Shown: positions 9,359-17,026 of the stretch, piece after piece | Layout: every line of letters starts with the position of its first letter | How positions within the stretch are numbered: the first letter of the stretch is position 1 | Source: Rhodoplanes sp963840055 | Lineage (GTDB): Bacteria > Pseudomonadota > Alphaproteobacteria > Rhizobiales > Xanthobacteraceae | Assembly (NCBI GenBank): GCA_963840055.1 | Contig: CAWIXM010000039.1 | Coordinates: 124,001-188,000 of the forward strand | Length of the DNA: 64,000 nucleotides | Direction: 5' to 3' | Made by a program: the position numbers and the translations under genes | Notes under the pieces: model-generated | What the model saw: the letters and a program-made list of their open reading frames with translations, nothing else | Database searches by the model: none | Told to the model about the DNA's origin: nothing

Positions 9359-10432
9359 CTACTGGGCGGATGAGGTCTTCTTAGCGCCCGCGAGGCCGTC
9401 GCCTTCGAGAAACGTCACTTTCACGGCCATGTCAGGTAGAATGCGCTGGTCCTTTTCCCGGAACCCGATCCGCACCCGCACGGTCGCCTTTTCGCGGTTG
9501 GCCGTCGGCACGATAGCGATGACATAGGCCGGGATCGTCCATTCGGGATAGGCGTCGAGCACGGCGGCGACCGCGCCGTCCTTCCGGACGCGACCGATGA
9601 ACGCCTCGTTGACGTCCACTTCGATCTCGATCGAATCCATGTCGACGATCGTGCAAATGCCCGTGCGGGTGAAGCTGCCGCCCGCCGAGAGGGGGGAAAT
9701 CATCTCCCCGGGCTGTGCGCTGCGGTCGACCACCACGCCGCTGAAGGGGGCGCGGATGCTATGCTGGTCGAGCACCTCGCCATACCGCTCGGCTTCAAGC
9801 TTTGCGGTCTCGAATTGAGCGCGAGCCTGGTTCAACTGAGCGCGCAGGACGTTAACCCGCGCTTCGGAGCGGGTCATTTCGGCTTCGCTGGCGAAGCTCT
9901 TTCGTGCGAGCTTCTGGGTGCGGGCATAGATGCGCTCCGCTTCGCGCAGATCCGCGGCAATGGCGGCGACGGCGGCTTCCGCTCCTTTGGCGCGCGATTG
10001 CGCCAGCGCAACGTCCGTCTCGGTCAGCCGGCTCTTGATGCGGGCGAGGACCTGTCCCGCTTTGACATGCATGCCTTCCTCGACCAGCACCTCGGTCACT
10101 TTGCCGGTGATCTCGGCCGCGACCGTCGCCTTGCGGCGGGCGACGACATAGCCGGATGCGGCAAGGCCGCCCGAACGCGCGCGCGAAACGGTGGAACGTT
10201 CGGGAGTCGCAGCACGTGACGTCGGCTCAGCGCTTGCAGTGGAAACCGCCGCCGCGCGTCCCGCTTCGTCACTTGGCAAAACAAACCAGAGCGCAGCGCC
10301 CGCGATCACGACCGCCCCCAGCGTGGTCAATGTCCAAACCGGACGCAGACGTGGGAATTGCGGCGCGCGCCGCGCCCGCGGTTTGTCCCGGTCGATCGCC
10401 AGGGAATTAAGCAGCTTGGTTCGGTCGTCCAT
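9359..10432 (-). CDS. HlyD/MacA-family periplasmic adaptor protein
   Basis: 357 residues: a short cytoplasmic leader, one membrane helix at about residues 33-52, a lipoyl-like half (VTEVLVEEGMHVKAGQVLARI), an alpha-helical hairpin (about 150-225), the second lipoyl half and beta-barrel, and a short tail. Such adaptors bridge an inner-membrane ABC pump and an outer-membrane channel. It is the first gene of the leftward exporter operon and is divergent from the MarR gene at 10.9 kb, with about 470 bases between them. Confidence 0.9.
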   Translation of the reverse strand: MDDRTKLLNSLAIDRDKPRARRAPQFPRLRPVWTLTTLGAVVIAGAALWFVLPSDEAGRAAAVSTASAEPTSRAATPERSTVSRARSGGLAASGYVVARRKATVAAEITGKVTEVLVEEGMHVKAGQVLARIKSRLTETDVALAQSRAKGAEAAVAAIAADLREAERIYARTQKLARKSFASEAEMTRSEARVNVLRAQLNQARAQFETAKLEAERYGEVLDQHSIRAPFSGVVVDRSAQPGEMISPLSAGGSFTRTGICTIVDMDSIEIEVDVNEAFIGRVRKDGAVAAVLDAYPEWTIPAYVIAIVPTANREKATVRVRIGFREKDQRILPDMAVKVTFLEGDGLAGAKKTSSAQ

Positions 10433-10615
10433 GTCCTGCTCCGACGATCGCCGCTCGGGCGAAGACGCCGCACTTTCTTGACGCTCCAGCGTAACTCCAA
10501 AGGTCCCGCTCCGTGCCAGCGAGACCTATCCGCCAAGTGCGGCGCTTATACGTTAATTGCGTCTAAACGATTACCCAGTGAAGTTTGCGTATTGTTACTC
10601 GCCGAGACAATTCGG

Positions 10616-10798
10616 CTATCCACCTAGGAGAGCCCGCCGAACTAAAACGAGCGCGGCGCCCGTTGAAACAAGGGCGATTCCGAGCGAGACAAGCGCAATG
10701 CCGAGTCCGACAGGCGACTCCCAACTGTGCCAAGCGCTTCTGCTGATGTTTCCTTCGGCCGCTGCGGCGGTTGAGTCGATTCGATCGGGCGATTGCAT
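10616..10798 (-). CDS. Possible small single-helix membrane protein
   Basis: A 60-codon frame starting with ATG and preceded by a purine-rich GAGAAC stretch. The second half is a clean hydrophobic helix, VGLGIALVSLGIALVSTG and on, ending in VRRALLGG, which would place the C-terminus in the cytoplasm by the positive-inside rule. It lies between the MarR gene and the exporter operon and reads in the operon direction. I know no family for it, and the helix could arise by chance in GC-rich DNA. Confidence 0.35.
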   Translation of the reverse strand: MQSPDRIDSTAAAAEGNISRSAWHSWESPVGLGIALVSLGIALVSTGAALVLVRRALLGG

Positions 10799-10839
10799 GG
10801 CCGTTCTCTCACCGCTGATTCAAGAGCGTAACGTCTTTG

Positions 10840-10899
10840 CTATTAAGCATCTTTTTATATAAGATATATACTGCATAACGGAAAAGGTCAACTCTGGCC
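10840..10899 (+). promoter_or_regulatory. AT-rich promoter/operator candidate upstream of the MarR gene
   Basis: A sharply AT-rich island in GC-rich DNA, with overlapping TATATAAG-like -10 candidates. It contains an imperfect palindrome at 10849-10865, ATCTT-N7-AAGAT. Sites of this kind directly upstream of MarR genes are usually bound by the regulator itself. A GAAAAGG stretch about 13 bases before the GTG start may serve as the ribosome binding site. The assignment is inferred from position and symmetry. Confidence 0.45.
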
Positions 10900-11421
10900 G
10901 TGGTCACACGCGAACAGCGCCTTCAGGAACTCGAAACCGCCATGCGGGAAGCGAGCGGTCTTGGCGTCGTTTTCAGCAGCGTCGTGGCGGACCATCTCGG
11001 GATTTCCAGCCGGGACCTCGAATGCCTCGACATGATCGTCCTGAAAGGCCGCGTGACGGCCGGAGAGCTCGCGGCCGCCACTGGTCTTACGACCGGAGCG
11101 ATCACCGGCCTGATTGATCGGCTGGAGAAGGCGCGCTTCGCGTGTCGCGAGCGCGACGATCGGGATCGCCGCAAGGTTTTCGTTCGCGCGCTTCCGCGCG
11201 TCGAAACCGACATCATGCCGCTTTATGTCTCGCTGCAGTCCCGAATGCGCGAGCTCATGAATGAGCTGTCCGATCAGGACATCGACCGCCTGCTTGCATT
11301 TTTCTCGGCGTCCCGCGACGTATTGCTGAGCGAAATCGCCGCGATGAAGTCATCCGGCCGCGGCACTGTTGACCCCGGCACGGAGTCCGACAAGAAAATG
11401 GTGAACCGACCGGCTCGGTGA
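10900..11421 (+). CDS. MarR-family transcriptional regulator
   Basis: 173 residues with the MarR winged helix: recognition region around ELAAATGLTTGAITGLIDRLEKA, and the wing with the typical RERDDRDRRKVFV (D-x-R-D-x-R). The GTG at 10900 is the apparent start. Flanking helices probably form the dimer interface. The gene is divergent from the exporter operon and is followed nine bases later by a glutathione transferase, so an inducible detoxification locus is likely. The inducer is unknown. Cys42 could in principle be redox sensitive, but the protein does not look like OhrR. Confidence 0.9.
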   Translation: MVTREQRLQELETAMREASGLGVVFSSVVADHLGISSRDLECLDMIVLKGRVTAGELAAATGLTTGAITGLIDRLEKARFACRERDDRDRRKVFVRALPRVETDIMPLYVSLQSRMRELMNELSDQDIDRLLAFFSASRDVLLSEIAAMKSSGRGTVDPGTESDKKMVNRPAR

Positions 11422-11430
11422 GGAATAGGC

Positions 11431-12156
11431 ATGCCTTACGAACTTTATTATTGGCCGACGATCCAGGGTCGCGGCGAGTTCGTGCGGCTTGCGCTCGAGG
11501 AGGCCGGCGCACGCTATGTCGACGTCGCGCGCCGATCGAAAAAGGAGAGCGGCGGAATGCCGGCCATGTTCGCGCTGCTCGACGGCACGAAGGTGGACCG
11601 CCCGCCCTTCGCCCCGCCATTCCTGAAATCCGGCCGGCTGCTGATCGGGCAGACCGCAAACATCCTGATGTTTCTCGGGGCTCGGCACCGGCTCGCTCCC
11701 GCCAACGAGGCGGGAAGGCTGTGGACCAACCAGCTCCAGCTCACCATCGCCGATTTCGTCGGGGAGATTCACGATACCCACCATCCGATCGGCGCGAGTC
11801 TCTATTACGAGGAACAGAAGGAGGAGGCCTCACACCGCGCCGCCGAGTTCCGCGCCCAGCGCGCCCCCAAGTTTCTGCGCTATTTCGAGACCGTGCTCTC
11901 CCGCAACGGAAGCGGACAACATCTCGTCGGCGGTTCGCTCAGCTATGCCGACCTGTCGCTGTTTCAGGTGGCGGCAGGGCTCCGCTACGCCTTTCCGCGG
12001 ATGATGAAGCGCCTGGAGCGCAAGCTCCGGCGGGTCGTTACGCTGCACGACCGCGTGGCCGCGCGTCCGCGCATCGTCGCGTATCTGTCCTCCGACCGCC
12101 GGCTTGCGTTCAACGAAGATGGAATCTTCCGGCGCTACCCCGAGCTTGACGATTAA
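11431..12156 (+). CDS. Glutathione S-transferase family protein
   Basis: 241 residues with a thioredoxin-like N-terminal domain (YELYYWPTIQGRGEFVRLALEE) resembling sigma/alpha-class GSTs and a helical C-terminal domain ending in LSYADLSLFQVAAGL. The tyrosine near the start (Y6 or Y7) is in the position of the catalytic Tyr of these classes. GAGGA precedes the ATG, and the gene follows the MarR gene by nine bases, so the two are probably one transcript. The stop codon overlaps the stop of the convergent methyltransferase gene (a shared TTAA). Confidence 0.88.
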   Translation: MPYELYYWPTIQGRGEFVRLALEEAGARYVDVARRSKKESGGMPAMFALLDGTKVDRPPFAPPFLKSGRLLIGQTANILMFLGARHRLAPANEAGRLWTNQLQLTIADFVGEIHDTHHPIGASLYYEEQKEEASHRAAEFRAQRAPKFLRYFETVLSRNGSGQHLVGGSLSYADLSLFQVAAGLRYAFPRMMKRLERKLRRVVTLHDRVAARPRIVAYLSSDRRLAFNEDGIFRRYPELDD

Positions 12157-12938
12157 AGCGTCCGCGAGCGCGGCATCGTTCGTGCGAACTCACGCCGCGC
12201 TACCGGCGCGGGTTCGAGCGCCGGCTCCAACACCGGCTCCAGCACCGGGACCAGGCGGCGTTTCTCGCGTCGCGCCGGAATCGCGCGATAGACCTGTTTC
12301 ATCGCCTCGACGATATGCACGCCCGCGAACGGCGCCGAGATGGTGCGGCCGGCGCGCTCCCAGGCGACTGCTGAGCGAATGAGCCAACCGCGAGCGATCG
12401 GCGGCATATAGAGCGCTTCCCCCCAGGATGTCGGCGTGAATGACGTCTCTTTCAGCAGTTGGATGATCTGCGAGCGCGAATAGGGCCGGCCGTGGCCGAA
12501 CGGGGTCGTATCCATCCGCGCCCACAGCCCGCGACGGTTGGGGATCACTAGGAGTAGCCGCCCGCCCGGGGCCAGCACGCGCCAGACTTCGCGCAGCAAA
12601 GAACCTGCGTCGTCCGACACTTCGAGCGCGTGGACCAAGATGATGCGATCAACGGCTAGGTCGGGGAGGGGCAGGTCGTACTCCTCGACCAGCGCCGCCA
12701 GCGCCGGTCGGGCGGACGGCCATTTGATCACTCCTTGCGCCGCAGGCATGAAAGCGAGGCAGCGCTCGGCTTCGTCGCGAAACAGGCCGAGATAAGGCGT
12801 GGTGTAGCCGAGACCGACCACGCGGTCCCCGCGCGTATCCGACCACCGCGCCCTGATCCCAAGACCGATGAATCGCCGCGCGAGCGTGCCGAGTTGCTGG
12901 GTATAAAAATTGCGCAGATCGACGACGTCGAGCGACAT
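12153..12938 (-). CDS. Class I SAM-dependent methyltransferase
   Basis: 261 residues with a methyltransferase-type core: the motif IV region DRIILVHALEVSDD and the post-motif REVWRVLAPGGRLLLVIPNR, which match type-11 methyltransferases. Motif I is weak (no clear DxGxGxG), so SAM binding should be treated as likely rather than certain. The C-terminus carries a short Leu-Glu-Pro repeat (VPVLEPVLEPALEPAP) encoded by degenerate 15-base DNA repeats near 12195-12255. Homologues are often found near gloB in rhizobia, but gloB is not next to it here. Confidence 0.82.
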   Translation of the reverse strand: MSLDVVDLRNFYTQQLGTLARRFIGLGIRARWSDTRGDRVVGLGYTTPYLGLFRDEAERCLAFMPAAQGVIKWPSARPALAALVEEYDLPLPDLAVDRIILVHALEVSDDAGSLLREVWRVLAPGGRLLLVIPNRRGLWARMDTTPFGHGRPYSRSQIIQLLKETSFTPTSWGEALYMPPIARGWLIRSAVAWERAGRTISAPFAGVHIVEAMKQVYRAIPARREKRRLVPVLEPVLEPALEPAPVARREFARTMPRSRTL

Positions 12939-12975
12939 GACGGTCTATCGAGTGGCTCTCTTGTTCGGCCGTATC

Positions 12976-13006
12976 GAAAAAAGGGGCCCGGCTGAGCCGA
13001 GCCCCC
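12976..13006 (-). terminator. Rho-independent terminator of phbA
   Basis: Read leftward, an 11-base-pair GC-rich stem with one G-T pair (GGGGCTCGGCT against AGCCGGGCCCC) is followed at once by a run of six T. It lies about 60 bases past the phbA stop and points the right way only for that gene. Confidence 0.75.
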
Positions 13007-13068
13007 CAATCTAGCAGGCAGGAAACATGACGGGCAGTCCCGGCCGCCCGCCGGTCCTCACGCGCGCC

Positions 13069-14244
13069 TTAGCGCTCCACACACATGGCGATGCCCATGC
13101 CGCCGCCAATGCACAGCGTGGCGAGGCCCTTGTGGAGGTCGCGCTTCTTCATCTCGTATAGGAGCGTGGTGAGAATGCGGGTGCCGGAGGCGCCGATCGG
13201 GTGACCGAGGGCGATCGCGCCGCCATTCACGTTGACCTTGCTGAGGTCCCAGCCGAGCTCCTTGTTCACAGCGCAGGCCTGAGCCGCGAAGGCTTCGTTG
13301 GCCTCGATGAGTTCGAGGTCATTGATCTTCCAGCCGGCTTTTTTGAGCACGGCGCGGGTCGCCGGGATCGGGCCGGTGCCCATGACCGCCGGGTCGACGC
13401 CGGCATGCGCCCAGGCGACGATGCGGGCGAGAATCGGGTGGCCGCCCTTCTCGGCGTCGCTCCGCCGCATCAGCGCGACCATCGCGGCGCCGTCATTGAT
13501 GCCTGAGGCATTGCCGGCCGTCACCGTGCCATCCTTTTTGAAGGCCGGGCGGATCTTGGCGAGCTGATCGACGGTGACGCCATGGCGGGGGAACTCGTCG
13601 GTGTCGATAACCTTGTCGCCCTTTCGGTCCTTGATGGTGACCGGAACGATCTCGTCCTTGAACCGGCCCGATTTCTGCGCGGCTTCCGCTTTGTTCTGCG
13701 AAGCGGTGGCAAACTCGTCCTGCATCTGCTTGGTGATCTGATACTTCTCGGCGACGTTCTCGGCGGTCATGCCCATGTGGTACTTATTGAAGATGTCCTG
13801 CAGGCCGTCATAGAGCATGCTGTCGGTGAGCTCGAGATGCCCCATCTTCACGCCGCTGCGCAGAAAGGCGAAGTGCGGCGCCAGCGTCATCAACTCCTGG
13901 CCGCCCGCGAGCACCACATCGGCATTGCCCTCGACGAGCTGCTGGGCGCCGAGCGCGACCGTCCGCAGCCCCGAGCCGCAGAGCTGGTTGATGCCCCAGG
14001 CCGGCGCCTCGACCGGAATGCCGGCGTTGATGGAGGCCTGCCGGGCCGGGTTTTGCCCCTGACCGGCCACGAGAATCTGGCCGATAATGACTTCGGAGAC
14101 CTGCTTGGGATCGAGCTTGGCGCGCTCCAGGAGCGCCTTGATGGCAATCGAGCCGAGGTCATGGGCGGGTACGCTGCTGAAAGCGCCGTTGAAATTGGTG
14201 ACCGGCGTGCGCGCTGCGCCTACGATGACGATTTCGTCTGTCAT
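13069..14244 (-). CDS. phbA: Acetyl-CoA acetyltransferase (beta-ketothiolase)
   Basis: 391 residues, the normal length for biosynthetic thiolases. The active-site residues sit at their canonical positions: Cys89 in NQLCGSGLR (acyl acceptor), His348 in GHPIGASG and Cys378 in CIGGGMG. It condenses two acetyl-CoA to acetoacetyl-CoA, the first step of polyhydroxybutyrate synthesis, and works reversibly in ketone body metabolism. It is divergent from phaR, the PHA regulator, across about 380 bases. The reductase phbB, usually the next gene, is 35 kb away at 48.9 kb. Confidence 0.95.
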   Translation of the reverse strand: MTDEIVIVGAARTPVTNFNGAFSSVPAHDLGSIAIKALLERAKLDPKQVSEVIIGQILVAGQGQNPARQASINAGIPVEAPAWGINQLCGSGLRTVALGAQQLVEGNADVVLAGGQELMTLAPHFAFLRSGVKMGHLELTDSMLYDGLQDIFNKYHMGMTAENVAEKYQITKQMQDEFATASQNKAEAAQKSGRFKDEIVPVTIKDRKGDKVIDTDEFPRHGVTVDQLAKIRPAFKKDGTVTAGNASGINDGAAMVALMRRSDAEKGGHPILARIVAWAHAGVDPAVMGTGPIPATRAVLKKAGWKINDLELIEANEAFAAQACAVNKELGWDLSKVNVNGGAIALGHPIGASGTRILTTLLYEMKKRDLHKGLATLCIGGGMGIAMCVER

Positions 14245-14626
14245 TCCGAAAGCTCCTTCTTGTGGTTCGATCGGCGGTGGAAGCGGAGTTGCGATCCGCT
14301 ACGCAAGCCGGCCCTTTCTGCTTATTCGGCCCGCGCGGGATTCGGGCCCGTGACTGCATGGCTATTACGGCGCCTTTGTCGGGCATACCCGGCAACTGGT
14401 CAATGCTGTTCCCTCGACCCGACGAGGGGGCGGTCAGAGCCGCCGCGTCGACCACCCCCGTCCGGGCAGGCGGGCGGCGCTCGGCACGCGAGGAAGCAGT
14501 TGCACAAAACGGTAGCCCGTTTCAAGAAAACAGCTTATTTTTTTTTCGCGGGCCGCGCAAAAAGACATGAGCGCCATGCTCGCATCAGAGTTCACGCCGG
14601 CATGCCGGCCAATAGCGAACATTCTC
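14245..14626. promoter_or_regulatory. Divergent phbA-phaR intergenic region
   Basis: This region must carry the promoters of both genes. It includes a long T-run near 14529-14537 and GC-rich sequence elsewhere. PhaR proteins in other genera bind TGC/GCA-rich palindromes at such positions, but I could not single out one convincing site by eye. Confidence 0.4.
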
Positions 14627-15226
14627 ATGGCCAAGTCTGAATCTCCGGTCATCATTAAGAAATATGCCAACAGGCGACTCTACAACACTGGAACGAGCAC
14701 CTATGTCACGCTCGAAGACCTCGCGAGCATGTTGAAGACGGGTGAGGACTTTGTCGTCTACGACGCCAAGACTAGCGAGGACATCACCCGCTCGGTCTTG
14801 ACCCAGATTATCTTCGAGCAGGAGAGCAAACAGGGGCAGAACCTCTTGCCGATTACCTTCCTCCGTCAGCTCATCCGGTTCTACGGCGACAGCATGCAGA
14901 TGCTGGTGCCGCGTTATCTTGAGAGCTCGCTCGACTTGTTCTCGCGCGAGCAGGAGAAGTTCCGCGAACAGATGGCTCAGGCTTGGGGGGTCGGCCGCCT
15001 CGGGACGATCGAGGAACAGGTCCGGCGCAATATGGACATGTTCCAGCGCGCCTTCACGATGTTCACTCCGTTTGCCCTGCATGAAGGCCAGGGCGAGGAG
15101 GCCATTGAGGCGGCGAAGGCCGACCACCCGATCGACGAGATCGACGATCTCAAGCGGCAGCTCGAAGACATACAGAAGCGGCTCGACCGGCTGAGCGCGG
15201 CGGAGGCCGACAAGACGAAAGCCTAA
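14627..15226 (+). CDS. phaR: Polyhydroxyalkanoate synthesis repressor PhaR
   Basis: 199 residues from ATG 14627. The N-terminal PHB/PHA accumulation regulator domain is clear: VIIKKYANRRLYNTGTSTYVTLEDLA, then DFVVYDAKTSEDITRSVLTQIIFEQE. The C-terminal half is helical with a coiled-coil finish (IDDLKRQLEDIQKRLDRLS). PhaR binds both DNA and nascent PHB granules and releases phasin genes when polymer accumulates. An in-frame ATG at 14567 would add 20 residues not typical of the family, so I chose the internal start. Confidence 0.92.
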   Translation: MAKSESPVIIKKYANRRLYNTGTSTYVTLEDLASMLKTGEDFVVYDAKTSEDITRSVLTQIIFEQESKQGQNLLPITFLRQLIRFYGDSMQMLVPRYLESSLDLFSREQEKFREQMAQAWGVGRLGTIEEQVRRNMDMFQRAFTMFTPFALHEGQGEEAIEAAKADHPIDEIDDLKRQLEDIQKRLDRLSAAEADKTKA

Positions 15227-15283
15227 GGCCTAAAGGCTGCGCTGTCGCGGCGACGTGGGCGCGAGCAAGTCCATACGTCTACG

Positions 15284-15703
15284 TCAAGGCTTAAGCGTTT
15301 GATCGACGCCTTCGAAATCGACCTTAGGGCGCGCCGCTTTGAGCGAAAACGCAAAGCCTCCGATCAGGTCGACGAAGCCGGTCACCAATAACAAGAAGAA
15401 CGTCGGCGTCGCCGCCTTCTCCACAAACAGGAATTCGACAAGCATGCCGACGAACAGCAGCAGCGACAGCAGGTGGTCGATGACGCCGCGCCGCGCCGCC
15501 TGAATTAGCTTGGTCACCTCCAGAAACAGAATGAACACCGAAATCGCGATCAGGATGTCGCCGAGGGTCAAAGTCCAGGTCGCGTGCGACGGCAATGGTA
15601 CATGGGCGAGCGGCGCCGTCCACTCGAGCCCGGGCAGCAGAAAAGCCACGATATTGTAAAACGCGAAGGGCATGACGAGCAGCGGCACCCCGACCAGGAA
15701 CAT
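15284..15703 (-). CDS. Conserved hypothetical integral membrane protein
   Basis: 139 residues with four predicted helices: about 2-24, 45-65, 78-97 and 102-121, with a short charged C-terminus. I do not recognise a named family. It sits between phaR and rpmF, convergent with phaR and reading in the rpmF direction. The start at 15703 leaves only two residues before the first helix. No catalytic or metal-binding motif is visible. Confidence 0.75.
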   Translation of the reverse strand: MFLVGVPLLVMPFAFYNIVAFLLPGLEWTAPLAHVPLPSHATWTLTLGDILIAISVFILFLEVTKLIQAARRGVIDHLLSLLLFVGMLVEFLFVEKAATPTFFLLLVTGFVDLIGGFAFSLKAARPKVDFEGVDQTLKP

Positions 15704-15797
15704 CGCCGTCTCCTTCCGCTTCGCTCCCCGCAGCTGCGCCGCTTGGACCGAATTCCGTTCCAGTGGAATAGGAATTCGCTCTCGTTATCCTTTTAGC

Positions 15798-15846
15798 GGT
15801 CGCATTTTCTGCGGCGAACCGGTTCCCACTTCGCCGGAAAATGCTC
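15798..15846. repeat. 49-base palindromic intergenic repeat, copy 1
   Basis: Identical over 49 bases to 44344-44392. It is an imperfect palindrome: GCATTTTC and GGCGAA on the left pair with TTCGCC and GAAAATGC on the right around CCGGTT. It lies 22 bases beyond the corrected end of rpmF. Sequences of this look are familiar from intergenic regions of Bradyrhizobiaceae. Confidence 0.85.
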
Positions 15847-15868
15847 CGCCAGATCGCCGGCCGACGAC

Positions 15869-16055
15869 TTACTCCTCAGTCTTTTTCTTGAGGACCTGGC
15901 GCCCGCGATACATGCCCGTCTTCAGATCGATGTGGTGCGGGCGGCGAAGTTCGCCTGAAATCTTTGTCCTCGACATAGGCTGGCGCTTTCAGCGCGTCGG
16001 CCGAGCGGCGCATGCCTCGCCGGGAAGGCGACGTCTTTCTCTTCGGCACAGCCAT
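15869..16055 (-). CDS. rpmF: 50S ribosomal protein L32, frameshifted in this sequence
   Basis: The start MAVPKRKTSPSRRGMRRS and the following ADALKAPAYVEDKD are unmistakable L32. The frame then breaks: the uninterrupted reading runs FRRTSPPAP, whereas removing one T (within 15958-15960) restores DSGELRRPHHIDLKTG and continues to a TAA at 15869, giving the normal 61 residues. The break is at GATTC read as GATTTC. L32 is part of the large ribosomal subunit and is needed for normal growth, so this is more likely a sequence error than a real loss. It sits next to mtgA, as in many relatives. Confidence 0.9.
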
Positions 16056-16241
16056 AGCGTCAGTCTCCTCAAGAACAGGTCGCGCTGGCGCGCGCCGAGC
16101 CATTTGTGAAGGCCGCGCTTATAGAGCAAGGGCGCAGCCGAGGCCAGCGCATTTTCTTGCGCGCTGGCACCCGTTCGCTCGGGGACGTGCGCCGGCCACA
16201 CGTGCCCGCAAAGCGATCCTATTCGATCGGGAGCCGATCTC

Positions 16242-16952
16242 CTAACGGCGCGCCCGCGGCGCGAGGCAGGCGGCGATCCGCGGGGTCGCGGCGCGCCGCT
16301 CATAGATCCTGGCGAGCCGGCGCAACCCCGGACCGGGCCGGCCCGGATTGCGCTTGGTCGGGTTGGGGAGGGCGGCAGCCAGCAGCGCAGCCTCGTGGGG
16401 CCTGAGATCGCGTGCTGATTTGCCGAAGGCCCGGCGCGCGGCGGCTTCCGCCCCGAATTCGCCGTTTGGCCCCCATTCCGCAATATTGAGATAGATTTCG
16501 AGCAGCCGGCGCTTGCCGAGAACGAGGTCGAGCCAGAGCGCAAGCGGGGTTTCAAGAAACTTCCGCAAAAGATTGCGTCCGGGCCACAAAAACAAGTTCT
16601 TTGCCGTCTGCTGCGACAGCGTGGAAGCGCCGCGCAGATCGCTCAGCGAGTCGGCGTCCCCGATCGCTTCGCGGATTTCGACAAGGTCGATGCCCCGGTG
16701 ACGGCAGAACCGGGCGTCCTCGGCGGCGATGACCAAGACCGGCAGGCTCTTGGCCATCGCCTCAAGAGGGACCCACGGACGCTCCACTCGTGCGCCGGCC
16801 GCCCACCGCGTCAGCATCAGGGTCGAAACGGGCTCGCCGAACAGATAAAGCGGCGTCAGTAAATAGGGTAGAAGCAGGAGCCCGGCCAAGATGACGGCGA
16901 CAAGCTTGAGCGTGCGGCGCCAGAAAGGCCGAAGGGAGGTCGAAGCAGCCAT
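16242..16952 (-). CDS. mtgA: Monofunctional biosynthetic peptidoglycan transglycosylase
   Basis: 236 residues from ATG 16952: one N-terminal membrane helix (about residues 15-35) followed by a single family 51 glycosyltransferase domain. Motifs are AAEDARFCRHRGID with the catalytic Glu, then GASTLSQQTAKNLFLWPGR, and YLNIAEWGPNGEFG. It polymerises lipid II into glycan strands without a transpeptidase domain. A start at 17009 is possible but would add 19 basic residues. The gene lies upstream of rpmF on the same strand. Confidence 0.93.
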   Translation of the reverse strand: MAASTSLRPFWRRTLKLVAVILAGLLLLPYLLTPLYLFGEPVSTLMLTRWAAGARVERPWVPLEAMAKSLPVLVIAAEDARFCRHRGIDLVEIREAIGDADSLSDLRGASTLSQQTAKNLFLWPGRNLLRKFLETPLALWLDLVLGKRRLLEIYLNIAEWGPNGEFGAEAAARRAFGKSARDLRPHEAALLAAALPNPTKRNPGRPGPGLRRLARIYERRAATPRIAACLAPRARR

Positions 16953-17026
16953 GTGCGCTATCTTACCCCGGCGCCGGCGCGCCCGTCCTTGAATGCTGAG
17001 CGGGATCATAACAATCTGGTGGGTCG

